From Erythrocercus mccallii (taxonomy: Eukaryota > Chordata > Aves > Passeriformes > Dicruridae): 64,000 nucleotides of DNA. Shown here one piece after another: positions 48,987 through 60,840 of this stretch. A program made the translations under genes and the position numbers. The stretch lies in contig VZRG01001517.1 of assembly GCA_013397435.1 (NCBI GenBank), forward strand, positions 1 through 64,000, written 5' to 3'. Every line of letters starts with the position of its first letter. The stretch's first letter is position 1. The notes under the pieces were generated by a model. The model had not been told where the DNA came from, searched no databases, and worked only from the letters and a program-made list of their open reading frames with translations.

Positions 48987-51351
48987 AAAAGTGAGATTCT
49001 AGTCTGAATTTCATAACAACTCAACACACAAATGCAACTATACTAGCTCAGGATTCCATTACTTTTATCATATATCTTCATAAATTCTGTGCTTATATTT
49101 GCAAAAACCATCAAAAGTTTTACAAAATCAGCTAAAACGATTGAAAATTAATGGATGAAGGAATGTGAAAAACTCTAAGTTCCTCAATCAAACAGAGTAA
49201 GATTTAAAATTATTTTCATAACAATTGTAGAAAAGAAGCAGGACTCCTCATAAATTTCAATAGAATTAGAAGTCAGAAACCGCATATTTTGTTCAAAACA
49301 AAACATTCCTAATTACAACAATAATAAAATATTCATTGTTTGTAATTTAGTAAATCAAGTACATTAATTTATATACTTATTATACTTATAGTCAACTATA
49401 AGTATATTAATTAAATATAAATTAAATATACTATTAATTAAATATAATTAATAACAATTTCTTAAAAACTTATAAAGTATAAGTATTTAATAAATAGTTG
49501 CTAAATGCAAGCAAAAAATTGACATCTCTATCAGGGAGAAAAATTGAATTATGCAATAATTATTCAGGTTTCTCAGGATTATGTGAATAGTGTACTTGAA
49601 TATTTTTTTAGAATCATATTCTTCCTTATTCTTATATTCTATCCCCAAACAAATCAGTTTATTCCATGATTTTTTCATGTTAGCACCAGCTTATGTGCCT
49701 CTTCAGTTTAATATGAATATATTTGATTTAAAGCATGTGTTTAAGTCTTATGAGCTGTCCATGAGCAGTTGTTTTCCTTATTAGAAATGTAATTGTGTGC
49801 TATATAGATATAGCTAATAGATATATTATAAACTATAGATATAGTAACTAATCAGAGCCCTTAGCTTTATTATTTTTTGTTCTATGAAATCAATTTATTT
49901 TTCCATTGCCTCAAGGCATGCTCCAGCTTCCTTTTTCATTCTTCCCCTTTCTCTTTTTCATTGAATATCTGAGCACATAATTCTCAACTATTTCTGTGTT
50001 ACTCAGAATTTGTTCTGTGAAAGATAAGTTACTGTCATTCAGGACACATTATTTTTCCTCTCTAGTTTGACTTAATGTAATCTTGGAATTAGTGCTCAAG
50101 TATGAGTCTACTGTATTTCTCTTCATTATTAATTTTTAGAGATCAGGTACGTCTGAACTACCATATACTCTTTTCCTGGTTTTCCTATTTGTTCATAAGT
50201 GAATGCTTGTAATATGAACATGAATGAATTTGACTAAATTTAGGTATTTTGCCTGTCAAACATGAAATATGTAATTTATTCTTATTATTTATTTCAGAAA
50301 TACATTTCAAAAGTACATTAAGATAAAAAATGCAAAAGAATATTTTATTCTACTTTCCTTCAGTTTTGCAAACACAATTGTTGAACAAAGACATTAAAGT
50401 GAATTTGTTTACTTAGAATAGTTTTTTGTTGCTCTGTTTATATGATTAATTCTATTGGAGCAAACAAAAAAATAATTCCAGAGTAAAAAGTAAGACTATT
50501 ATCTTTTGACTCTAGCATATTCACTTCAGAACTTCATGAACAAAAATTCAGTTGGTGACAGAAGTATAGTATGTGGTGCATAGAGTTTCAATAGAATTCT
50601 CTTCAGGCTTAATACCTCTTTTACAGCTATTCCTCCAAAACGTGTTATTAAAAAACCAAACAACTGAACTTGTATGTTCTTTTTTGAAACAGTAATTTCT
50701 TATTTATAAAATTAAACTTCTTATTTTTCAAAACATTTAAATAGGACACCACTGATGAGTTGGGGTAGGAAGTGGCTGTTTTAATTTTTAAGTCATTAAT
50801 CATATTTGTTTAAAGAAGAGTAGAGAAATTTGAAAGTAGCAACATTATATCAAACCATAAATATTAAATATTTTTTTTCTGGTTTTTCAGGCAAAGATCT
50901 ATTTATGGTACATACATGCACATATATAGACAGTTATTGTCTAGTACAATGGAACTCAAAAGTAAAGGTTTAAAACATCAAAATAAATAGCCACTGATCC
51001 CAGATAATACTATCACAGAAAACACACCAGGCATGTAAAATTTATTTTTTACTATGCATACCTATAACTATTTAATTCATGTTGTTTAAGTCTTCCTTGC
51101 TCTACACCACCACCATCCAATTATACTTTGCATTCCTGTGGCCTCTTCCACTTCCTACACTCCCTGTCACTTTTTCAGCCCAGCTGCGCTGGTGCACTGC
51201 ACTGAGTCTGTGAGTGCCCAAGGGGTGTGGCAGGGTCAGCCATTGGTGCCAGCCACAGGATCTGAAGCTATCAAGCAATGGGGAGGAGGGTTATGGTTCA
51301 CTGTTGCCCTGCTGCTCCCACATGGTTGAAAACCCTGATGCTAGCCACCTG
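48987..51351. other. Unique AT-rich DNA with a small perfect palindrome
   Basis: 49350-49460 is nearly pure A and T. It includes TATACTTATAGT at 49381-49392 mirrored exactly after a 2-base CA loop, to 49406. 51130-51340 is more GC-rich but has no recognisable identity. No repeat family or gene elsewhere. Confidence 0.5.
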
Positions 51352-51590
51352 GAAAAAAAAAAAGAAAAAAAAAAAAGAGAAAGCAAAACAAAACCAAACC
51401 AAAACAAACACCCAAAATCACAAAACAAAACAAAACCCCAAAAACCAAACAAAAAAACCAAAAAATCACAAACCCTCCACAAAACAAAAACTTCAAAAAA
51501 AACCCCCAAAAATCCAAACTAAAACAAAAATTAACACAAATAATTCAAGAAACCCAGTAACAAAACCCTAAAACCTTCACATAACAGAAA
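51352..51590. repeat. A-rich, CAAAA-type low-complexity tract
   Basis: It begins with two A12-type runs broken by G, then consists of CAAAA, CCAAA and ACAAA words. No G occurs on the plus strand between 51394 and 51548. The 97-102 codon lysine-rich frames over it are by-products of the composition. The minus strand is correspondingly G- and T-only for long stretches. Confidence 0.9.
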
Positions 51591-51754
51591 AGAGAGGATG
51601 AGCAGGGTAAGTAGTGTTTAGAAAGAGGGAGAAAGTCTTAATTTCACCTACAACTTGCAAGCCATCACAAATCTTATGAATGAATTAACACCATACTAAC
51701 AGAGTCCAATATTGAGATAGTATTGCAAACAGTGTAACTGTCAAGATGTTGGTA

Positions 51755-52395
51755 TAGTGGGGTGCAGAACAGGTGGCAGCTGCAGAAGGAGTTTTTAGAC
51801 AGCTACCTCTGCCTGAATTAAGAGGCAAACAAAACTATATGCCAAAGTCAGTAGTATGGATTTTATTTAAAAGGAAATGAGAAGAAGAGAGAGAGAAGGA
51901 AATAGAAAAAGAGGCGGGGGGCAAGAAAGAGAGTGACAGAGGCAGATTAAGTAGAAAGTATCACCGCTCCATGGATCTAAAAGGTATCCTGTTCATCCTC
52001 TCCATCTGGTCTTTTTGGTAATAAAGAGTCCCCCAAAAACATAGAGTCCAATGGATTATTATATGTTTGAGTCAGGTGGAAACATCCAGGTATCCCCCTG
52101 GCAGGGGGCAAGTTTGACATTGTCTCTTGCATCAGACTCTGGATCAGCTGCATCACGTTGCATCACACGCAGTGCTGTCATGCAGGGACTCAGGAATGAG
52201 TCTTGGGGAGCACTTTAAGGGTATCTGAGGGTTTATGAACCCACTCAGCCAGACCTTTTCTTAATGTCTTATGTGCATGTGACCTTCCCAGGCTGGGGGG
52301 CTTTACAGCTGAACCATTCTGTGTAAGGAAGGATGTGTGTTCACTCTCTCTGACCAGAGGTTATGCCACACACAAAACTCACCTCCTCCCCCTTT
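51755..52395 (-). mobile_element. Probable LTR, sister of the copy at 58270
   Basis: The CTACCTCTGCCTGAATTAAG stretch with GGCAAACAAAACTATATGCC and AGTATGGATTTTATTTAA (51803-51870) matches the stretch at 58290-58360, which identifies a shared LTR family. On the minus strand AATAAA lies at 51862-51867, and GTTCATAAACCC near 52231-52241 may be the promoter. The right end is uncertain; a purine-rich minus-strand run (CTCCTCCCCCTTT on the plus strand, about 52382-52394) next to it could be a polypurine tract, which would put retroviral internal sequence to the right. Confidence 0.6.
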
Positions 52396-53200
52396 GGTTG
52401 TGGGGTAGCATGTGAAAACCTGGACTCAGCAGGTGGGTCTGTGGGCTATGACCTCCCCCATCCCTAACCCAGCCAGGGATGAATTTCAGCACAGCCGAAT
52501 TCGCTTTCTTGTGGATGCATTCTTCTCCCTCAGCCATGTTTGCTTTTTCCTAGACCTGAGATAATTGAACAATAGTGTAATCTTTATCATATCTCAGATT
52601 CCCTTATGCAACTTGACTCACAGTCCAAAGCTCCCCTTAGGAGACATCTTCAGGGAGGAGTGGACTTCAATGGGTGCAGCTTCTTTGTACATAATTTTGC
52701 CATAATGGGCAAAAGTCCTTCACAACAATGTTTAAGCCATGAACCATAACATTTGTCTCTGACAATGTCAGGCACAGTTCCAGCTGTCTCCTCTATGAAC
52801 AAAACAGACACACCATGCACCACACCTGACCCAGACACAGGAGTCTGTGGAGCTTTTGCAGAAACATGTTTAAAAAGAGGAACAAATGACGAGAAAATCA
52901 AGAGAATTTGAAGAAAAAGAAGAAACAATGTGAGGGCAGGAGGACATTCAGAAGGAGACACTAAGAAGTCACACTAGATCAAGTGGGACATTGAGGAACA
53001 AAGAAAGCACAAGCCATAGAGGCAGGACAGAAGGGACACAAAAGCAGAAGGAAGGGAGAAAAAATACTCAAGGAAAGAATGGATTAAAGAGCAGGAGAAA
53101 TGCTGGAGCAAAACTCTTCACCCAGAGTGGATCAAGAGCCCCTGGCAGGGAAGAAACAAATAGCTGCCCAAGCAGGGACTAGGAGGCAACCATGAAGGAG
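52396..53200 (-). mobile_element. ERV-like flank, possible internal remnant
   Basis: This stretch is more GC-rich than the flanking DNA and ends near 53200, where ordinary AT-rich sequence resumes. If the neighbouring LTR is the 3' LTR on the minus strand, this would be what is left of the internal region. A minus-strand frame of 103 codons (52650-52961) begins with a hydrophobic stretch, LTLFLLFLQILLIFSSFV, at residues 10-27, but the rest matches nothing I know and contains no retroviral motif that I can see. It could equally be part of a longer LTR. Confidence 0.35.
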
Positions 53201-56200
53201 TTATGAACGCAAGTAATTTCTGGTTTGTGAGAGTCTGGAAAAGGGGTATGGAGGTCACTAAATTTGGCAGTGCTATTCTTAAACCATAGCAGGTAATCCT
53301 TCAAATATTTTAATGTTTTATATGATATCCACAAGACCCCAGGCAGAATAATAATAAAAAAACCCTATACTGTCTAAAAGTTACATCCCTGAAGCAGAAT
53401 TAATAGGCATAGTTTTGGAACTCATTTTTTTCATTCTTTCTATATCCCATGACTAATATTGGCCACTTTATGTACAATAAATGAAATCTAAAAAGAGGTA
53501 TTTTGCATTTTCAATAATGTACACATACTACAATAAATAGTTTTCCACCCTGTAGAATTTGAGGAACATATTAGAAATGAGTCAAACTGTAAAGTAAATG
53601 TTCTGAAAAAACACTATGTAAAATTTTTTAAAATAAGTAATTAATCCCTTTTTTTCCTCAGCTATCTGTCTTCTAAATACTAGTCTCAACAAGCCCTTAG
53701 ATGTTCACAAAGGACAAAAATTAATAGAGCAGGGAGAAACCTCACTGAAGCTTTAATATTTAAAAGGACAAATAGGATGACCAAGGTAATTACAAAAAGA
53801 CATAAATCTCAAACTAACAAGATAGCTAGTGAGAGTTGGATTCAGATTTAGATTACTCTAATATAAATAATGCCAATCAGCGCAGGTTTGGGGTAAAGCA
53901 GACCCTGTCAAATTAAGTAGATTTTTTTTCCCTGATGGGAATACAAGCATATTTGATAAGATAACACTGCTAATCCAATACGTCTCTGCAAAGCATTTTG
54001 ATTTGCTATTGCATGCCATATGAATTTAATGTTCTGAGTGATATACAGCTATCAGGTTATATAATGAAGACTAAACCAGCTAGTTCACGAATATTAAATA
54101 TGCAACTTCACATTAAAAGAAAAAAGTAATTTAAGTTTGACCAGAGGTTGTTACTTGGCACTATACTAGACAAAAACTTTCTTTACTGAAAGCATCACAA
54201 GCGTAGTGACTGTGATAATGACAGGTGACAGACCTGAATCTCTCTCTACCTACATGGTACCCAGCTCCCTTTCAACAGAACCAGAGATAAAGACACAATC
54301 CATGCACAAGATGGTTGAATTACTGGAAAGAACAATCTACAGAAAAAAGGCTCAAATGCAGTCACCTAAAAATTATTCCAGATAGTTTATATTTTCCTGG
54401 TATATATATCTTGGGAAAAGAATTTGAAGGGTATATTACCCATACATTTTATTTTGTTGCACTGCAATTACATCACCAGTTGTAGCATTTGCAATACTAG
54501 ACGTTTGGTTGGGGTTTTTTTAGATGGAGAAAATTCAGAACAGTCAAAAAACATAGCAGCTATGAAAGTTGTTGTACTGTGATTAAGCAACTAATGAAAA
54601 GAGATGTTAATCAAAGAACTTTATAAACTGAAAATGAGCCTGGGATAATCTTGACTTTTTTTTCTCTAAAGATTACAGATCACTTTTCTCTACAGATCAT
54701 TTTTCTCTACAGATCATTACTGCCTATAGTGTTCCTAGAAAGTGCCTTCTTCCAAGACAGAGACCATAGGTTCCCCAGGCATATTACATATTGTAAGCTT
54801 TATTTTTTCTTAAAGTCATTATTAAACTATTTTCCTAGTATTTCAAATTGCCATAAGGGTGTTTAAGCGAAAACATCACTTCTTGGCTAATGAACACACT
54901 GTTTCTTTCCTCATGGAGTCAGCACATCTTGTATATGAAGACAATCTCAATCTTTGTTCTTTAAAGTCAAATTTCCTCATAAATAATGTATTTTAAGAAA
55001 ATAACTGCTATTTTACTGAGCTCCTTTCAATGCACATGTAAGCTTCACTATGGGCAATACCCCAAAACAACATTTGCTGGAGGAGAAATAAAGATTACTT
55101 CATGAGTCCTGTAATGGATTATGAAAGAGAACTCCATTCCCTTTCATAAGGATCCCAGTATAGTGTTGGATTTTTGGATTTTACAGCAGCATTAGCACCT
55201 TATATTCAGATATTAATTCAAGCAAACCTACAGACATACTCTACATGCTGGAGCAGTTCTGAATACTGTATAGGGATGCCTGACTATCTCTGCCCTGCTA
55301 TGCCCCTTTCTTGGAGAGTACACCACTTACCCTAACACTTTTCATTTTGTCAGCACCCTTTGACTCCAAATATGCAGGCACTGTCTTGCCACAGTGTTAG
55401 CTTTAAATTTAATAAGCATACATCACCTATGCCAAAACCAGATCCTGTCTACTTTGGCTTTTCCATGAAAGCAGAATAGAGCATTATAGTTGTTTGGTTT
55501 TGAAATGTAGCTGTCCATTAGTCCCACAATAAAAGAGTATCTCTAATTGTGGTGTTCTATTTTTTTAATTCAAGTATTTGAAGTAACTGTGTAACTTGTT
55601 AAATTGTCTTGATGTACCTAAGATCAAGGCACAAGAAATAAAAGTTTGGAAAAAAAAATCCTTCAAACAAGGAACAAAAAAATACAGGCTATTAGGTGCT
55701 TAAATATATTTACCACAACCTTGGTTAAAAAAAATAAAAAGAATGCTTTGGTAAAAAGCACTTTAACTGAAACTGTCTGAATATAAAGAAGTCCTAAAGA
55801 TATTGCTACATAAAGTCAAACTTTTGTCACACTGGTTCTAGCTTAGGAATATGTATGACAAACAAAGATATGCAAAGAATTATTTTTAAAAATAGTGGCT
55901 AATACTCTAAAACTAACATGTTACCGAAGCTTAGTAATTGTTTGATAGGCATTCTAAGTCACCAAACTTACATGGCTAGCTTAATACTTAGCTATTAAAA
56001 CAGTCAAGGTTTTGGCACCACTTAAAAGTGATAGTCAAACAATTAATAAATACATACCAAAAAATGAATCATTATGGTACATCTGCATTAATTTGAAAGC
56101 CATAAAATTTTTTGTACAAGTATTTTATAGAAACTATGTAGGATACTGAATGTCTAGAATGAAAGCTTACTTGCATTCATGGGACATGGAATTAAAATAG

Positions 56201-56590
56201 GATTTAGAAGATCAAGCAAGAAATTCCTTAAGTCATGCTTTACAGTTATCCAAAGTATTATGTACAGCTGTCATTTTCCATAGTAACCATTTCATACTAT
56301 TCTGAAACAACTTAGACTTTTATTTAAAACACTTATTTTAAATCACTTTAAAAATATCATAATTATTCTACATATTCCAATAGTCAAAGTAGGGCAGTGT
56401 AAAGTTCATGAAGAACAAATGCATTCTCATTGAGTGAAGCTTTTTACAAGTTACTCTTATCCAGATAAGTTTCCTCAGCTAATGAGAAATAGAATAGCAA
56501 GTACGTCATATAAAATCAAAGATGCATATGCCCACACACATGGAACAGAGCTGACTTGTTCCAAAGGGCAATCAAAAACACCAAAGAATT
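53201..56590. other. Unique AT-rich DNA, nothing firm recognised
   Basis: About 3.4 kb. TTTTCTCTACAGATCA is repeated in tandem at about 54683-54717, with a weaker third copy just before it. No repeat family, RNA gene or coding frame otherwise. Confidence 0.5.
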
Positions 56591-56690
56591 TTATTTTATT
56601 ATATTTAATATATATATGTTTGTCATTATATAAAAATATGTAAACATATATATGTGTATGTATAAATTATATATATATATATATAATATA
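56591..56690. repeat. AT dinucleotide-rich tract
   Basis: TATATATG, ATATGTAAACATATATATG and ATATATATATATATA words lead into the hexamer array. Confidence 0.85.
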
Positions 56691-56794
56691 TAGATATAGG
56701 TATAGATATAGATATAGATATAGATATAGATATAGATATAGATATAGATATAGATATAGATATAGATATAGATATAGATATAGATATAGATATG
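56691..56794. repeat. (GATATA)n microsatellite, about 17 units
   Basis: About 104 bases of GATATA units with one GGTATA variant near the left end. This is the longest simple array in the window. The minus-strand reading gives an Ile-Ser dipeptide run, which is a by-product. Confidence 0.96.
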
Positions 56795-57845
56795 ATATTT
56801 TTGTGTCTTACTTTATTTAGGGCATGTAAATCCCTGGAAAGGGGAAAGTGGGGGAAGAAGTAGTATACTTTCAAATAACCATTTCTTCCACTGAATCTCA
56901 TTTCACATTCTGCAGTGCTTTCTCAGACTCTTCTAATTTCACTTGGCGAGCAAAGATATATCCCATAAGTCAGACTGGGTCTTCTCTATGTCCCTGAAGT
57001 CATCTCTATATTGAAAAACTGTCAGAAGAACCTTGAGCTTTTTTTCCTAAAATCTTTCTTAACTTGTTTTTGAATAAAAGAAAATGTATCAGGTGTAACT
57101 TCATCTTTCCAGAAGGAGGTGTTCTCAGGATCCTAAATATCATCTCCTCCAGTCTATGTTAACAGCCCTAAACCAAAGAGCAGCTAATGATTCCTGCAGA
57201 CCAAGTTCAGTAGTTCAGCAAGAGGAGAGTTTGCTGAAGAAAGTCTGTGGCATCAGTGAAACCTTCAATTTACAATCTCCCTCTCTATCTGCCTTCTGAA
57301 ACATTGCCACGTGCCAAAATGAAACTGTTAAAAAATATTTTTATCCTGGTGTTTTGGGAGTAAAGTGATACCTTTCAAGTTATACACATTCTATCACACT
57401 ACCTCAAGAAATTCCTTTAATTGCAAAAATAACCATCCACTCTGTGTTTAAAGGAAAAGAAAGATTTATGGTTTTTTATCTAGTACCTTCTAAAGAATTC
57501 CTTTTATAAATTCAAACATGTTCTTTAAAATAATCCTCAAAAAAAAATTTAAAATAAACTTAAAATAATAAGTTGTAGTGCAATTTCTTTTCTAAGCAGA
57601 AAAGACTGTTAAGAAGGAAACAATTTACAAACAAGAAGTATTTCACTCAAATACCATATCCTGAAAGCCATATGGAGATTCATTTAGAAGGAGAACCCAG
57701 GGACGCACTACATATTTTCACAATATGTTCTTTACTCTGCATATGGAACAAAGTAAATCATTATCAAAGACAAAAAATAAGACAAGAATTTTTACGACCA
57801 CTGCTTAAAGTTTTCGAGTCTTCCCTCCAGCCTCATGCTCTAGTG
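56795..57845. other. Unique DNA, nothing recognised
   Basis: About 1 kb without a visible repeat family or coding frame. Confidence 0.5.
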
Positions 57846-58225
57846 TCATAGAAAAGAATGATGGAACACCCTGAATTGGAAGGGACCTTTAAGGACCCTC
57901 AAAGTCTAACTCCTGTCCCTGCACGGGGCAACCTCTAGCCTGAGAGTGCTATCCAAATGTTTCTTGAACTCTATGAGGTTTGTTGCTGTGACCACTTCCC
58001 TGGGAAATCTGTTCCAGTGCTCAGCCGCACTCTGTGAAAAACCTTTTTCTAATATCCAACCTAAACCTCCTTTGGAAGAACTTCAGGTCATTCCCTCAGG
58101 CCCCATCACTGGGCACCAGAAAGAAGAGAGCAGTGTCTCTCCTTCACTCCCTTTTGTGAGGAAGTTGTAGACTACAATGAGATCTCATGTAAGTCTCTTC
58201 TTCAAACTGAACAAGTCAAGTAACC
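57846..58225 (-). mobile_element. CR1 LINE, 3' part of a split copy
   Basis: Antisense CR1 starting TCATAGAAAAGAATGATGG, with AATTGGAAGGGACCTTTAAG, CCCTGGGAAATCTGTTCCAG, CTAATATCCAACCTAAACCT and TCAAACTGAACAAGTCAAGT at its right end. An LTR then intervenes, and CR1 resumes near 58865. Confidence 0.92.
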
Positions 58226-58864
58226 GTTATGATCCACTGGAATAATGTTAGGATCCCATTCCTGAAATAATATTATGGTCTTGTTATTAAAAGATGTCTC
58301 TGCCTAAATTAAGGTGCAAACAAGACCATATGACAAATTCAATAGTACAGATTTTATTTAATAGTAAATTAGGAGACAGAGGGAGGGAGTGAGAGAGCAA
58401 GGGAGAACACAGTCACCACCATGTGACATCCTGTGGCATCCTGCTGGCCCTTCTTCTTTCTCCTCAGTGGTGGAGGTCCTCAGAGTTCTTCTGGAAGTAC
58501 CACAGCCTGAGTCCTGGGTATTCAGAAAGGTATGTGCTGCTACCATAGTTTGGAATGGCATGTGTGTAGGCAGTTGCCTCCTTTCCCATGGTTTACCATG
58601 ATGGGAGTTATTGTCTGTAGAGGTTATCCAGATTTGCCTCCCCAGGCCTGGCATTCAGCATTTGTGGCATCTACCATTTGTTGCATCCAGACTTTTCTCA
58701 CAGTCTGCACAAGGACTAATGCTAATTCCAAACTTTTCACCTTCATTTCGCCTGAAGTTAACACCTTCCTATGTGCCATCTGCATGTGTAGTGGTGGCTT
58801 ATCTTGTGGGAACTTCCTCCTTTGACAGGGTTTTGAAACAAATTGACTTCATTCTTTAAGTCCT
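58226..58864 (-). mobile_element. LTR inserted in CR1, sister of the copy at 51755
   Basis: The block from GTCTCTGCCTAAATTAAGG to GTACAGATTTTATTTAA (58295-58361) is shared with 51803-51870. AATAAA lies on the minus strand at 58353-58358. CR1 sequence is continuous if this segment is removed, which shows it was inserted. Exact ends and target duplication could not be fixed. There are no internal genes. Frames of 97-98 codons inside overlap on both strands and are by-products. Confidence 0.7.
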
Positions 58865-59195
58865 GATAGTGAGCCTCAGTCACTTCTCTCATACAGCTTC
58901 CCCTCTAAACCATTCACTGTTTTCATAGTTCTCCTTTGGATGATCTATAACAGCTTTATATCCCTCATATTGTGGTGCCCAAAATGGCCCCCATCACTCA
59001 AGGTGAGGCCGCATCAGCGCAGAGCAAAGCAGGGCATTCACCTTGCTTGAGTCATGGGCGACACTGCACCTGTGACTCCCCAAGCTGTCCCTCCCATCTG
59101 CCAGGGCACTGCTGACTCGTATTCAAGTTGCCATCCACTAGGACCTTGAGGTATCTTTCTGCAGTGCTGCTCTCCATCAAGTATGGATCAAATAT
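58865..59195 (-). mobile_element. CR1 LINE, 5' part of the split copy
   Basis: CR1 resumes with CTCAGTCACTTCTCTCATAC, then GTTCTCCTTTGGATGATCTA, TATTGTGGTGCCCAAAATGG, ACTCAAGGTGAGGCCGCATC, CAGGGCACTGCTGACTCGTA and CTTTCTGCAGTGCTGCTCTC. It keeps CpG-containing words typical of CR1 and ends near 59195. Confidence 0.92.
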
Positions 59196-60229
59196 CAGAC
59201 TGAGATATTCAGAGTTCTAAAATGGAAGCTGTTTCCTAAGTCCATCCTTTAAGCAGTTTTCTGTGAGGCACACAATTATTTTAGCTTTTCTTAAAGCAGT
59301 TCTTTCTGCTCATTACTGACACCTGGAGAACAATGAGCACCACAAACCATTATATCTTGCTATTATAAAGAAAGTAGGAAATAGTGAGACAACATAGCAT
59401 AATGAAATATAAAAGTCAAGTTACTATATTTTGTAGTAACACCATCTATCTCTATGACTAGGAAATGTTATAGAAGCAAAAAGGACGATCAATATCACTT
59501 AGCTGTGATGTTGAGTAATGTCAAATTTAAGAAATATGCTCCATCATCCTGCCCACTGGGACATGTATTTCACAGGTAGGACTGAACTAGACCAAGAACT
59601 CTTCTAGTAAAACTTTTCGTAACATTACTGCCTAAAAGACTCAGCACCAGTTTTCATGTCATGGCATATGTAGGTCATAAAATCTAGGTTTCAACTAGTC
59701 TTAACACTTGACTATAGATTTATCATTAAAAGCAGAGGCTTACACTGTCTAACAAAACAACAATATCTAACCACTTGTGTACCAGTTTCAGCAAAAGCCA
59801 GTCCACAGCAACCCTACAGTACTGATGATAACAGCAGCCCTACAGTGTTGATAATAACAGTTGTGGAGAGGTTGCAAACACATTTCAGTCTCTGAAACCT
59901 TTACCGAGACCTTGAAGGCAAATGGTTCTCAGAGTTTAAAAATGAGAAGCTAATCTATCCTGGATCTACTCTGACCTGTAAACTCCCTTTGCAGTGTCTC
60001 AATATTTCCCATTCCTTCAAAAGAAATTTTTTGGGAAACAATAATGAATGTTTTAGGTATGAAACAGTATAAGTAGTTAAATCCCAGATATCAACTGCAG
60101 CTCTCTCTCCCTCTAGTCCACCCCAGCAGGATAGGGGAAGTGAATTGGAAGGTGTCCTGGATAACCCAAGATGTTAGCCTATTCCATATTTATCTGTGCC
60201 CAAAATTATTACTGTCTCTCCAAAGACCC
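59196..60229. other. Unique DNA with a small tandem duplication
   Basis: CCCTACAGTACTGATGATAACAG is followed by a near copy, giving two units of about 26 bases at about 59813-59862. Nothing else recognised. Confidence 0.5.
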
Positions 60230-60840
60230 TGCAGCTAGAAACCGAATTGTGGGACTGGAGTGGGGTTCTGGTTCTTTTTAAAATCGAGGTTGTTCAAGCA
60301 CCACTCTCTTGCCTCTTGGCTCTTGCTCTTTCCCTTCTGTTCTTAAAGAAAAAGACCTGAGGCAATGCAGGAGGAGGCTTCCCTTGGTTTTCTTTCCTTT
60401 TTTTTTTTTTTCCCCATGGTGCTTTGGGAAGCTGCCTCTTACAGCTCTCGACTGCTCCAAAGCAAATTCCTTGGGTGCCTGTCTACAGATGCATCATTGT
60501 GCCAGGAAAAGCAGAACAGGCCCACTCAATCCTGATGAGGAAAACACAGAGTCCCACTGCAAATTCAGCCACTGACAGTTCCAGCTGCTGGAGTGTTGAT
60601 ACATTCCAGCCACTATTTTGATACAGATGCTGCCAACAGAGACATAATAGGGGCCTTTGACTAGTTTTAGACTCTAGGTTTCATGGGGGTTTTTTGTCCA
60701 TGTTCTCTGTTGATTGTTGTTTGGCAGAAGATGGAGTTTTGTAATTGTGGAGGTTTGGTTTCATGGGGTTTTTTTTGTCTTTTTGTTCTGTCTCTGCTTG
60801 GGTACAGCTTGGGTAGTTGTAGGTACAGAGTCTATCTCTT
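60230..60840 (+). mobile_element. Probable LTR related to that at 5655
   Basis: The reverse complement of the right half contains an AGAACAAAAAGACAAAAA block followed by a TTACAAAACTCCATC block, matching the order seen at 5997-6055 in the LTR at 5655. A TTTTTAAAATCG near 60276 may be its promoter. Composition is more GC-rich than the flanks, and a T14-type run lies near 60397. Ends were not found, so limits are approximate. Confidence 0.4.

Noticed and set aside
51214..51571. Lysine- and asparagine-rich frames of 97-102 codons
   Set aside because: They are translations of the A-rich CAAAA tract.
56626..56901. Ile-Ser dipeptide-repeat protein on the minus strand
   Set aside because: It is the translation of the GATATA microsatellite.
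58358..58825. Overlapping 97-98 codon frames on both strands
   Set aside because: They lie inside the LTR inserted in CR1; frames on both strands of GC-richer LTR DNA are expected.
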